A stretch of 28,859 bases of DNA from CAZOJJ01 sp964580105 (GTDB lineage Bacteria; Bacteroidota; Rhodothermia; Rhodothermales; Rubricoccaceae): assembly GCA_964580105.1 (NCBI GenBank), contig CAZOJJ010000040.1, forward strand, positions 1-28,859, in the 5' to 3' direction. The translations under genes and the position numbers were made by a program. Of this stretch, positions 8,091-16,466 are shown piece by piece. The notes below the pieces were generated by a model. The model was given only the letters and a program-made list of their open reading frames with translations, ran no database searches and was not told where the DNA came from. How positions within the stretch are numbered: position 1 is the first letter of the stretch; the number at the start of each line of letters is the position of its first letter.

Positions 8091-8098
8091 TTAAGGTA
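8091..8098 (-). promoter_or_regulatory. Candidate -7 element TACCTTAA for the TPR-anmK operon
   Basis: On the minus strand TACCTTAA ends 13 bp before the ATG at 8078 and 49 bp before the ATG at 8042. It fits the recurring TACCTT/TATCTT pattern of this window. If it is the -7 box, translation from 8042 is more comfortable than from 8078. Confidence 0.38.
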
Positions 8099-8100
8099 GC

Positions 8101-8122
8101 GTTTCCGCCGAACTGCGGAAAC
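8101..8122. other. Inverted repeat, 8-bp arms with 6-nt loop
   Basis: GTTTCCGC (8101-8108) and GCGGAAAC (8115-8122) are perfect inverted arms around CGAACT. The element lies 50 bp after the glycosyltransferase stop codon and just upstream of the candidate -7 box of the TPR gene. It may be a terminator without a T tract for the former, or an operator for the latter. Confidence 0.5.
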
Positions 8123-8171
8123 CGAGCGCCCGGCCGCCCCGCCGTGAAGAACGGGCGCAACGGCACGGCCA

Positions 8172-9683
8172 CTACGCCGCCTGCGCGGTCGGGCGCACCT
8201 CGACGGGCCGGGGGACCGGCCGGACGGGCCGGACCGGGAGGGCCTGGCGCTCCACCCGCGCCGCGTCGAAGAAGCCGAGCAGCCCGAACCCGACGGCGAA
8301 CAGCGCCTGGAAGCCGACGCCGGCCCAGGCCTCGACGACCACGAGGGCCACGAGGCCGGCGAGGCTGTAGGCCGCCATCGCCCGCTCGGCCCACACGACG
8401 AGGCGCTCCGGGGGCGGCGCGTAGCTCGTCCATCCGCCCCGATCCCCGGCCTTGGGCGTCCGCACGAAGGGCGTCCGCCGCCGCCCGACGGCCTCCAGTA
8501 CGGCGCGCGTGTTGCTCACGGCGAGGCCGAGCGAGGCGGCGAGGAGGGCGGGCTCGTAGCGCAGCCGCCGCTTCCAGTCGGCGTAGAGCGCCCGCTGCGC
8601 GGCGACGTGCGCCAGCAGCACGCCCGCGAAGGCCACGGCGCCGACGCCGAGGGCGGCGAAGTAGCCGTCGCCGGGGCCGGCGTCGAGCGAGCGGGCGACG
8701 AGCAGCGGAGCGTGGAGGAGCACGGCGACGAGGAGCGCCGGGTAGACGGCGAAGCCGCCGAGCTGGATCGTCCCCTGCACCTTGACGCCGGGGCGGACGG
8801 GCGCGCGCCAGAGCGCGCCGAGGAGCTTGCGCGCCGTCTCGGCCGAGCCCTTCGTCCAGCGAAACTGCTGCTGGCGCCACGCCGCGGCCGTCGCCGGGAT
8901 CTCGGCCGGGACGGCGACGTCGCCGAGGAAGCGGAAGCGCCAGCCGCGCAGCTGGGCGCGGTAGGAGAGGTCGAGGTCCTCGGTGAGCGTGTCGCTCTGC
9001 CAGCCGCCCGCGTCGTCGATGCAGGCGCGGCGCCAGAGGCCGGCGGTGCCGTTGAAGTTCAGGAACAGGCCGGCCGCGCTCCGCACGTCCTGCTCCACGA
9101 CGAAGTGGGTGTCGAGCAGCGCCGCCTGCACGCGCGTGAGCACGGAGCCCTCGGCGTTGAGGTGGCGCCAGCGCGCCTGCACCAGCCCGAGGCCGGGGTC
9201 GGCGGCGAGGACCGGGACGGTCCGGCGCAGGAAGTCCGGTTCGGGCACGAAGTCGGCGTCGAAGACGGCGACGAACGCGCCGCGCGCCGTCGTCAGCCCG
9301 TGGGCGAGCGCGCCCGCCTTGTAGCCGCCCCGGTCCGCCCGCGTGACGACGCGGACGTCCACGCCGCGCGCGCGCCAGGCGGCGGCGCGGGCCCGGGCGA
9401 GCGAGCGCGTCGCGTCCGTGGAGTCGTCGAGGACCTGGATCTCCAGCCGGTCGGCCGGGTAGTCGAGGCGGGCCGCCGCGTCGATCAGCCGCTCGACGAC
9501 GAATCGCTCGTTGTAGAGCGGGAGCTGGACGGTCACGCGGGGCCACTCACGCGGGGCCGGAGCAGCCGGGCTCGGCCGCAGGCCGCCCTGCGCATGGTGC
9601 CTTGCCGCCAGCACGAGCAGGTTCAGCCCGAACACGAACAGGACGGCCGAGGCGGCGGCGTAGAGGGCGGCGAGGAGGAGCAT
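8172..9683 (-). CDS. Processive family 2 glycosyltransferase (cellulose synthase-like)
   Basis: This 503-residue inner-membrane enzyme probably polymerises a beta-linked polysaccharide from a nucleotide sugar. One N-terminal membrane helix (residues 1-27) precedes a cytoplasmic GT-A domain carrying the processive GT2 signature. LPLYNE is at 54-59, DDSTD at 86-90, DADF at 142-145, TEDLD at 234-238 (catalytic base) and QQQFRW at 271-276 (the Q(Q/R)xRW motif that holds the acceptor). Several hydrophobic helices follow between about residues 300 and 490. There is no PilZ domain. The ATG at 9683 was chosen because it opens the first helix and lies 26 bp after TACCTTCC; the frame stays open further upstream but with poor composition. 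The product (glucan, mannan or other) cannot be told from sequence. Confidence 0.93.
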   Translation of the reverse strand: MLLLAALYAAASAVLFVFGLNLLVLAARHHAQGGLRPSPAAPAPREWPRVTVQLPLYNERFVVERLIDAAARLDYPADRLEIQVLDDSTDATRSLARARAAAWRARGVDVRVVTRADRGGYKAGALAHGLTTARGAFVAVFDADFVPEPDFLRRTVPVLAADPGLGLVQARWRHLNAEGSVLTRVQAALLDTHFVVEQDVRSAAGLFLNFNGTAGLWRRACIDDAGGWQSDTLTEDLDLSYRAQLRGWRFRFLGDVAVPAEIPATAAAWRQQQFRWTKGSAETARKLLGALWRAPVRPGVKVQGTIQLGGFAVYPALLVAVLLHAPLLVARSLDAGPGDGYFAALGVGAVAFAGVLLAHVAAQRALYADWKRRLRYEPALLAASLGLAVSNTRAVLEAVGRRRTPFVRTPKAGDRGGWTSYAPPPERLVVWAERAMAAYSLAGLVALVVVEAWAGVGFQALFAVGFGLLGFFDAARVERQALPVRPVRPVPRPVEVRPTAQAA

Positions 9684-9708
9684 CGGGTGACGAACGCGGG
9701 GAGAGGCC

Positions 9709-9716
9709 GGAAGGTA
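9709..9716 (-). promoter_or_regulatory. Candidate -7 element TACCTTCC
   Basis: On the minus strand TACCTTCC ends 26 bp before the ATG of the glycosyltransferase gene. This spacing closely matches that of the miaB and sigma-54 activator genes. Confidence 0.4.
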
Positions 9717-9722
9717 GGGGCG

Positions 9723-9752
9723 TCCGGTTCTGCCTGGCTCTGTCCGGTTCTC
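9723..9752 (+). repeat. Degenerate 10-bp tandem repeat
   Basis: Three imperfect decamers, TCCGGTTCTG, CCTGGCTCTG and TCCGGTTCTC, lie between lptE and the glycosyltransferase promoter. They belong to the same style of short word repeats seen at other gene boundaries here. Confidence 0.5.
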
Positions 9753-9768
9753 AGGCCATTGCGGGCCG

Positions 9769-10339
9769 TCACCAGTCGGACGTGGCCGCCGTGAAGATGT
9801 CGTCCGCGATGGTTTCGATGGCGCGGGCGGCGGCCTCGGCCTCCCCGGCGGCACCCTCGGCCGGGTCGTAGTCCTGGGAGTCGGAGAACGAGCGGGCGAG
9901 GCGCTCGCGGTCCTCGACGCGGTCGGTGTAGCGGGCGGCTACGCTGATGGTGACGCGGTTGAGCGAGGCCACCTCGTCGCCCGTGACGGCGACGGGGGTG
10001 ATGGTGTAGCGCTCCAGGACGACCTCCAGGAGGGCGTCGGCCTGCGTCTCGTCGGGTTCGAGGGAGAGGCGGGTCTGGTCCACGAACCGCGCGACGAGCG
10101 CGTCCGTGAGGGCGGCGTCGAGGCTGGGCACGGCGCCCTGGGCGCGCACCTCGGCCGGCGGGATGGCGACGGTGCGGAGGTGCTCCGGGAGGGACGCCCC
10201 GCTGAACGAGTAGACGCCGCAGGAAGTGAGAAGGAAGAAGGGAGAAGTGAGAAGGAAGAAGGGAGAAGTGAGAACGAGCACCCGTGCTGCCCACTTTCCA
10301 CGTCCCGCTTCCCACTTCCTACTTCCCACTTCCCACTTC

Positions 10340-10347
<8 letters not shown>
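9769..10347 (-). CDS. lptE: LptE-family LPS assembly lipoprotein
   Basis: LptE is the outer-membrane lipoprotein that plugs LptD and helps insert lipopolysaccharide. The protein is 192 residues, with a lipobox LLTSC (Cys43) followed by GVYSFSGASLPEHLRTVAIP, the typical start of Bacteroidota LptE proteins. The location directly behind a sigma-54 activator gene is also the usual arrangement in Bacteroidota. The ATG at 10347 overlaps the end of that gene by 8 bp and is preceded by a GGAGGAGGGG stretch, which supports this start and translational coupling. The leader is odd: its basic n-region and hydrophobic core are encoded by repetitive DNA (GGAAGTG words, then 2.4 copies of a 21-bp unit giving SPFFLLT repeats), making it long at 42 residues. 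Confidence 0.88.
10224..10274 (-). repeat. 21-bp tandem repeat encoding the LptE signal-peptide core
   Basis: Two perfect 21-bp copies (10224-10244, 10245-10265) and a 9-bp partial are purine-rich on the plus strand. In the lptE frame each copy encodes a seven-residue SPFFLLT-type unit. The repeat is a multiple of three, so copy changes would lengthen or shorten the hydrophobic core without shifting frame. Confidence 0.9.
10291..10342 (-). repeat. GGAAGTGGGAAG word repeat at the lptE start
   Basis: On the minus strand this is a run of GGAAGTGGGA/GGAAGTAGGA words encoding the basic n-region of LptE (RKWEVGSRKWE). It is purine-rich where the neighbouring 21-bp array is pyrimidine-rich. The perfect hairpin AGCAC-GG-GTGCT lies between them, so the two blocks can pair in the mRNA. 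Confidence 0.75.
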
Positions 10348-11929
<1,582 letters not shown>

Positions 11930-11950
11930 GCAGGGATGAGAAACGGACTC

Positions 11951-11958
11951 GGAAGATA
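11951..11958 (-). promoter_or_regulatory. Candidate -7 element TATCTTCC
   Basis: On the minus strand TATCTTCC ends 22 bp before the ATG of the sigma-54 activator gene. It is one base from the TACCTTCC and TATCTTGC motifs at similar distances before other genes in the window. Confidence 0.42.
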
Positions 11959-12020
11959 GAGCGGGAGCGCGCGCCGACGGCGACGGGCCGCGCCCGGTTC
12001 CGCGCCCGGGAGCGGGCGCC

Positions 12021-12341
12021 TCAGCCGAAGGCCGCCTGCCGCACGAGCACGCGCCGCGTGGCCTCGAAGCGCCCGGCGAAGCGCGCCAGGCCGTCGCCCC
12101 GCAGGCGCTCGGCGTGCTCGTCGAAGTAAGCCTGGAGCGCGGCGCGGTCGCGGAGGCGGTACTGCACGCACCAGCGGGCCCGGCCCTCGTCGGGTGCGCC
12201 CGCCTCGGGCTCGACCGCGAACCACTCGGCGCCGAGGAAGCCGTCGAGGCGGAGGAGCTCGGCGATGTGCGGGCCGAGCCACGCGGCGTAGGCGTCGGCC
12301 ACGGCCCGGTCGACGGCGAGGTTGACTTCGTAGAGGACCAT
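12021..12341 (-). CDS. DUF4286 family protein
   Basis: This 106-residue soluble protein has the pattern of the Bacteroidota DUF4286 family. It opens with MVLYEVNLAVDRAVADAYAAW, has a central GFLGAEWF and a YRLRDRAALQAYFDEHAERLR helix, and ends in a basic strand. The fold looks like a ferredoxin-like alpha/beta dimer of the antibiotic-monooxygenase kind, but no catalytic function is established for the family. It diverges from the hydrolase at 12391 across 49 bp that contain a perfect 16-bp palindrome. It lies upstream of the sigma-54 activator with its own promoter-like motif, so they are probably transcribed separately. Confidence 0.88.
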   Translation of the reverse strand: MVLYEVNLAVDRAVADAYAAWLGPHIAELLRLDGFLGAEWFAVEPEAGAPDEGRARWCVQYRLRDRAALQAYFDEHAERLRGDGLARFAGRFEATRRVLVRQAAFG

Positions 12342-12361
12342 GAGACGGGCGGATCGGGTGG

Positions 12362-12377
12362 GGCAAGATATCTTGCC
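12362..12377. promoter_or_regulatory. Perfect 16-bp palindrome carrying back-to-back -7 elements
   Basis: GGCAAGATATCTTGCC is its own reverse complement. Read in either direction it gives TATCTTGC, the same -7-like motif seen before other genes. The minus copy (12370-12363) ends 22 bp before the DUF4286 ATG. The plus copy (12369-12376) ends 15 bp before the hydrolase ATG at 12391, or 21 bp before the one at 12397. It may be a bidirectional promoter core, an operator, or both. Confidence 0.5.
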
Positions 12378-12390
12378 GCGTCCAACCGCT

Positions 12391-13443
12391 ATGCGTATGC
12401 CGTCTCGCCGCGATTTCCTCCGTCAGAGCGCGGTGCTCGGGGCCTTCGCCGCCCTGCCGGGGCCGCTCGCGGCGCCCTCGCACCGGCCCGGTCCGGCCCC
12501 CGTCGCCCTCGCGACCTGGAACAACCAGGCGGCCGTGGCCGCGGCCTGGGCCGTGTTGCACGAGGGCGGCTACGCCCTCGACGCGGCCGAGCAGGGCGTG
12601 TGGGTTCCCGAGGCCGACCCCGAGGACCACAGCGTCGGACTCGGCGGCTACCCCGACCGCGACGGCCGCGTCACGCTCGACGCGTGCCTCATGGACGAGC
12701 GCCACCGCTGCGGCGCCGTGGCCGCGCTCGAAGACATCCTCCACCCCATCTCCGTCGCCCGCAAGGTGATGGAGGAGACGCCGCACGTGCTGCTCGTGGG
12801 CGAAGGCGCCCTCCAGTTCGCGCTCGACCAGGGCTTCGAGCGGACGAACCTGCTCACGCCTGCCGCCGAGGCGGCGTGGCGCGCGTGGACGGCCGAGCAC
12901 GACTACCGCCCCGCCATCAACAGCGAGCGCCGCGACGCCTATCCGGCCCGGGGCGACCACGACACCATCGGCCTGCTCGCGCTCGACCGGGCCGGCCGGC
13001 TGTGCGGCGCCTGCACGACGAGTGGCCTGGCTTACAAGCTGCGCGGGCGCGTCGGCGACTCGCCCCTCATCGGGGCCGGGCTCTTCGTGGACGGCGAGGT
13101 CGGCGCGGCTACGGCCACGGGGCACGGCGAGGAGATGATCCGCACGGCGGCGGCCCACACCGTCGTCGAGGCGATGCGGCACGGGATGGCGCCCGAGGAC
13201 GCCTGCCGGACGGCCGTCGAGCGCATCCGGCGCGTGACGCCGAGCGACGTGACGGCCATCCAGGCCGGTCTGCTGGCGCTCTCCGCCGACGGCCGCTTCG
13301 GTGGCTTCGCGCTCCAGCCGGGCTTCAACTACGTCGTCACGCTGCCGGAAGGGACGCCCGAGCCCGAGGGGCACGTCACCCGGCGCACGCCCGTCCCGGG
13401 CGGCACGACATACGTGATCGAAGCGCCGTCGCTGCGAGGGTGA
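12391..13443 (+). CDS. N(4)-(beta-N-acetylglucosaminyl)-L-asparaginase family hydrolase, Tat-exported
   Basis: This Ntn-hydrolase family cleaves the GlcNAc-Asn bond of N-glycopeptides or related amides. The N-terminus has a twin-arginine signal (SRRDFLRQSA followed by a hydrophobic stretch), so the enzyme is exported folded. The self-processing site is visible as GDHDTIGLLA: cleavage before Thr192 would free the catalytic nucleophile. Downstream GSPLIGAG-like and ATGHGEEM segments match the substrate pocket region of glycosylasparaginases. The length of 350 residues is normal. The start is ambiguous between ATG 12391 and ATG 12397; the latter gives the same promoter spacing as the divergent gene. 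It is a single gene, convergent with miaB. The natural substrate is unproven. Confidence 0.93.
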   Translation: MRMPSRRDFLRQSAVLGAFAALPGPLAAPSHRPGPAPVALATWNNQAAVAAAWAVLHEGGYALDAAEQGVWVPEADPEDHSVGLGGYPDRDGRVTLDACLMDERHRCGAVAALEDILHPISVARKVMEETPHVLLVGEGALQFALDQGFERTNLLTPAAEAAWRAWTAEHDYRPAINSERRDAYPARGDHDTIGLLALDRAGRLCGACTTSGLAYKLRGRVGDSPLIGAGLFVDGEVGAATATGHGEEMIRTAAAHTVVEAMRHGMAPEDACRTAVERIRRVTPSDVTAIQAGLLALSADGRFGGFALQPGFNYVVTLPEGTPEPEGHVTRRTPVPGGTTYVIEAPSLRG

Positions 13444-13534
13444 CGACGGGGCGCCGCCTTCGTCTCGACCTCGACGGCCGTCAGCGTCGCGACGCCCAGG
13501 ACCCCGCCTCGCCGGCCTCGCCGGTCAGGCTCGC

Positions 13535-15031
13535 TCAGGCCGTGAGGGCCACACCCTCTGCCAGCGTCGTCGTGCCGAGGAAGCGGCCGAAGAGCGTCGC
13601 GCTCGTGCAGCCGGTGACCTCGACGGCCACGTAGTCCCCCTTGCGGACGCCGTCGGGCCGGTCGAAGACGACGACGTGGTTGGAGTCCGTCCGCCCGGCC
13701 AGCTGCGCGTCCGACCGCTTCGAGGGGCCCTCGACGAGGACCACCTCGCGGCGCCCGAGGCGGGCGCGGTTGCGCGCGAGCGAGGTCGCCGTCTGGAGCT
13801 CGATGATCTCTGTGAGCCGGCGCTTCTTGACCGCCTCGGGCACGTCGTCGGCGTACTTGCGCGCGGCGTAGGTGTCGGGCCGCTCGGAGTAGGCGAACAT
13901 GAACGCGTGGTCGTAGCCCACCTCGCGCATGAGCGAGAGGGTGTCGGCGTGCTCGGCCTCGGTCTCCCCGCAGAACCCCGCGATGATGTCGGTGGAGAGG
14001 GCGAGGCCGGGGACGAGGGCGCGCGCGCGCTCGACGAGGGCGAGGTAGGCCTCGCGCGTGTACGTCCGCCGCATCCGGCGGAGCACGTCGGAGTTGCCGT
14101 GCTGGACGGGCAGGTGGATGAAGTCGCACACGGTCGGCACCTCGCGGTGGACGTGCAGCAGCTCGTCCGAGCAGTCCTTGGGATGCGAGGTCGAGTAGCG
14201 GATGCGGAGCTCCGGCGAGAGCCGCGAGATGCGGTAGAGCAGCTCGGCGAAGGAGACGGCGTGGCCGCCGGCCTCGTCGCGGTACGAGTTGACGTTCTGG
14301 CCGAGGACGGTGACTTCCTTGTAGCCCGCGTCCACCAGCCGCCCGACTTCCGAGAGGATGCTCGTGACCGGGCGGGAGCGCTCGCGCCCGCGCGTGAAGG
14401 GGACGACGCAGAAGGCGCACATGTTGTCGCACCCGCGCATGATCGAGACGAAGGCGGAGACGCCGTTCGAGTCGTAGCGGACGGGTGCGAGGTCGGCGTA
14501 GGTCTCCTCGCGCGAGAGGTGGACGTTGACGGCGGCCTGGCCCGTCTCGCCCGCCTCGGCAAGCAGGCGGGGGAGGTCGCGGTAGGCGTCCGGCCCGGCG
14601 ACGACGTCCACGAGGGCCTCCTCTTCGAGCAGCTTCGTGCGGAGGCGTTCGGCCATGCAGCCGAGGACGCCGATCTGGAGGTCGGGCCGGTCCTGCAGCT
14701 TGCGGGCGCGGAAGCGGGCGAGCCGGCCGCGCACGCGGTCCTCGGCCTTCTCGCGGATGGCGCACGTGTTGATGAGGACGACGTCGGCCTCGTTCTCCGT
14801 CGCCGCGAGGCCGTAGCCCTCGGCGCCGAGGATGGAGGCGACCAGCTCGGAGTCGGCCACGTTCATCTGGCAGCCGTACGTCTCGATGAAGACGCGGCGG
14901 CCGTTGGGCGCCTCGGCCGTGGCGGCGAGCGTCCTCGGGCGGTCCACGTCGCCGGCCTGATCCGGGGCGGAGGAGACCGGCTGGAGCGTGTCCGCTCCGT
15001 CGAGCACGTCGAGGTCGGCAATGGGCTGCAT
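13535..15031 (-). CDS. miaB: tRNA-2-methylthio-N6-isopentenyladenosine synthase MiaB
   Basis: MiaB adds a methylthio group to i6A37 of tRNAs reading UNN codons, using radical SAM chemistry and an auxiliary iron-sulfur cluster. The N-terminal UPF0004 domain supplies the three auxiliary-cluster cysteines (YGCQMN, NTCAIR, GCMAER). The radical SAM CxxxCxxC is in RGCDNMCAFC. A TRAM domain closes the protein, with VLVEGPSKRS and a VAVEVTGCTSATLFGR end. GQNVNSY and HLPVQHGN are typical of MiaB rather than of MtaB or RimO. The ATG at 15031 gives 498 residues with a roughly 45-residue extension before the first domain. Upstream in-frame sequence has poor composition, and a TACCTTTT motif sits 25 bp before this start. 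Confidence 0.96.
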   Translation of the reverse strand: MQPIADLDVLDGADTLQPVSSAPDQAGDVDRPRTLAATAEAPNGRRVFIETYGCQMNVADSELVASILGAEGYGLAATENEADVVLINTCAIREKAEDRVRGRLARFRARKLQDRPDLQIGVLGCMAERLRTKLLEEEALVDVVAGPDAYRDLPRLLAEAGETGQAAVNVHLSREETYADLAPVRYDSNGVSAFVSIMRGCDNMCAFCVVPFTRGRERSRPVTSILSEVGRLVDAGYKEVTVLGQNVNSYRDEAGGHAVSFAELLYRISRLSPELRIRYSTSHPKDCSDELLHVHREVPTVCDFIHLPVQHGNSDVLRRMRRTYTREAYLALVERARALVPGLALSTDIIAGFCGETEAEHADTLSLMREVGYDHAFMFAYSERPDTYAARKYADDVPEAVKKRRLTEIIELQTATSLARNRARLGRREVVLVEGPSKRSDAQLAGRTDSNHVVVFDRPDGVRKGDYVAVEVTGCTSATLFGRFLGTTTLAEGVALTA

Positions 15032-15055
15032 GGCGCGAGGTCGGCTGAGAGCCGG

Positions 15056-15063
15056 AAAAGGTA
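15056..15063 (-). promoter_or_regulatory. Candidate -7 element TACCTTTT for miaB
   Basis: On the minus strand TACCTTTT ends 25 bp before the miaB ATG and matches TAnnTTT well. No clear TTG is seen at -33. Confidence 0.42.
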
Positions 15064-15214
15064 CGGAGCGCCGTCGCCTAACCCACGCGCAGTTTCGGTG
15101 GAAAGGGGCGGCGTCACGTCCAACCGCGCGCGTGCGTACCGCTCCGGCAACCCGGCCGGCCGGGGCGGGTTGAACCCGGGCCGTTCTCTTTCCTTCGCTC
15201 GCACCCCCGCGCTC

Positions 15215-15442
15215 ATGCACCCCGACGCTCCCTCCCCCGACCGCCCCGACGACGCGCCCCCTGCCGGTCACCCGGACCCCGAGCGGGACAAGGACGGCAC
15301 CGAGAGCCTCTCCTCCCCCGAGTCCGACGACAAGCGCGTAGCCGAAGAAGGCAGCGCCTACGCCGGCCGCATGATGGACGACGACCTCAAGACGAACCCG
15401 CGCGTCGAGGAGCCCGGCGCGGGCACCGAGGAGGACGAGTGA
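15215..15442 (+). CDS. Small acidic hypothetical protein
   Basis: This 75-residue, highly charged protein is rich in Asp, Glu, Pro and Ser (DDAPPAGHPDPERDKDG, ESLSSPESDDKR) and has a short Gly-Met segment near residue 50. It has no signal peptide or membrane helix and is probably disordered. Codon use fits a high-GC coding frame, and the ATG follows a pyrimidine-rich stretch. The gene diverges from miaB and stands alone. I do not recognise a family. Confidence 0.6.
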   Translation: MHPDAPSPDRPDDAPPAGHPDPERDKDGTESLSSPESDDKRVAEEGSAYAGRMMDDDLKTNPRVEEPGAGTEEDE

Positions 15443-15491
15443 GGATCGGCTGAGGATCGGCGCGCCGCGGCTGAGGATCGGCGCGCCGCGG
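15440..15491 (+). repeat. Two perfect 21-bp direct repeats after the small acidic gene
   Basis: Two identical 21-bp units (15450-15470 and 15471-15491), each containing TGAGGATCGGCGCGCCGCGG, follow a partial copy that includes the stop codon of the small acidic gene. The rest of this 229-bp intergenic stretch (15443-15671) holds only a 29-codon open frame at 15535-15624. Confidence 0.9.
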
Positions 15492-15534
15492 GTCCTACGT
15501 TCGGCGCCCGCCCTTCCACGCGGCCCTCGACCCC

Positions 15535-15624
15535 ATGCACGCCCGGTTCTTCGCGCCCCTCGCCGCCCTCATCGTGTGGCAGCGCGACGACGACGGCATC
15601 CGGCGGAGGGCGCACGGCATGTGA
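15535..15624 (+). CDS. Possible 29-codon ORF or gene remnant
   Basis: An ATG at 15535 opens a short frame ending in TGA at 15622-15624, beginning MHARFFAPLAALIVWQRDDD. A promoter-like TACGTTCG (15496-15503) ends 31 bp upstream, a spacing close to that of other genes here. The peptide begins like a membrane leader but stops early. It could be a real small protein, a truncated gene, or chance. Support is weak. Confidence 0.2.
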   Translation: MHARFFAPLAALIVWQRDDDGIRRRAHGM

Positions 15625-15671
15625 AGCGGCTACCGGACGGAGTAGCTCGACTACGCGCCGCCCGTTGGCAG

Positions 15672-16448
15672 CTAATCCACGCCCAGGATCTTGTGCGCCT
15701 GGACGGAGACGCGCCAGTCGGGGTGGCGGAGGGCGAGGTCTACGGCCAGTCGGGTGGCCTCCGCTTTCCGGGGGCCGTCCTCGGGCTGGAGCCAGCGATA
15801 GCGCACGGGCCGCCCGCCGAGCGTGTGCGGGCGGAGGCGCTCGGCGAAGGCGACGTAGGCCTCGGGGCGGTAGTCCGGCACGACCAGCTTGAGCTCGTCC
15901 ATCGCCTCCAGCACGAGGCGCTCGGCCGGGAGCTTGGGGCTGCACACGACCCAGTCCGGCGGCTCGGCCCCGCCCGCCTCGGCGAAGGCGTCGGCGAGGC
16001 GGACGGTGCCGTTTGTCTCGCAGGCGACGAAGAAGCCGGCGGCGTGGAGGGCGCGGACGAGCGCGGCGTCGGCCTGGAGGAGCGGCTCGCCGCCGGTGAG
16101 GACGACGAAGCGGATGGGCGCCTCGCCCTCCGCCACACGCAGGATCTCCGCGGTGAGGTCCTCGGCGCTGAGCCGGACGCTTCCGGCCTTGCGGAAGTCG
16201 GTGTCGCACCACTTCGCGCACGACGAGCCGTGGCGTTCGGCGTCGCGGGCGCGGTCGGGCTCCTCGCCCGTCCACAGGTTGCATCCGGCGAAGCGGACGA
16301 ACACGGCCGCCCGCCCGGCCCAGGCCCCCTCGCCCTGGAGCGTCCGCCAGACGGCCCTGACGGCGTACCGCTTCCCGCCCGGCGGCGAATCCCCGAGGCG
16401 GGCCGCCAGCCCCGCCTCCGCCGTTCGATTCCCGGATTCCCCGATCAT
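15672..16448 (-). CDS. queE: 7-carboxy-7-deazaguanine synthase QueE
   Basis: QueE is a radical SAM enzyme that contracts 6-carboxytetrahydropterin to 7-carboxy-7-deazaguanine, a step toward queuosine in tRNA. WRTLQGEGAWAGRAAVFVRFAGCNLW is typical, as are the CDTDF end of the cluster motif, TGGEPLLQ, and ETNG. The cluster cysteines appear to be Cys56, Cys77 and Cys81, giving CX20CX3C rather than the usual CX3CX2C or CX14CX2C spacing. At 258 residues it is slightly long because of a roughly 28-residue N-terminal extension of poor composition. The start ATG lies 13 bp after the queC stop, inside an 8-bp repeat. It is co-transcribed with queC. Confidence 0.93.
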   Translation of the reverse strand: MIGESGNRTAEAGLAARLGDSPPGGKRYAVRAVWRTLQGEGAWAGRAAVFVRFAGCNLWTGEEPDRARDAERHGSSCAKWCDTDFRKAGSVRLSAEDLTAEILRVAEGEAPIRFVVLTGGEPLLQADAALVRALHAAGFFVACETNGTVRLADAFAEAGGAEPPDWVVCSPKLPAERLVLEAMDELKLVVPDYRPEAYVAFAERLRPHTLGGRPVRYRWLQPEDGPRKAEATRLAVDLALRHPDWRVSVQAHKILGVD

Positions 16449-16466
16449 CCGATCCCCCGATTCAGT
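16427..16466. repeat. Degenerate 8-bp repeat at the queC-queE junction
   Basis: Five consecutive octamers, GATTCCCG, GATTCCCC, GATCATCC, GATCCCCC and GATTCAGT, run without gaps. They cover the queC stop codon and the queE start codon, so they form the intercistronic spacer and the first residues of QueE. Confidence 0.75.

Noticed and set aside
12340..12390. Extension of the hydrolase start to 12340
   Set aside because: It would run through the divergent promoter palindrome and place non-signal residues before the Tat motif.
15031..15271. Upstream extension of miaB by 80 codons
   Set aside because: Composition is poor, it overlaps the divergent small gene, and a promoter-like motif sits between it and the ATG at 15031.
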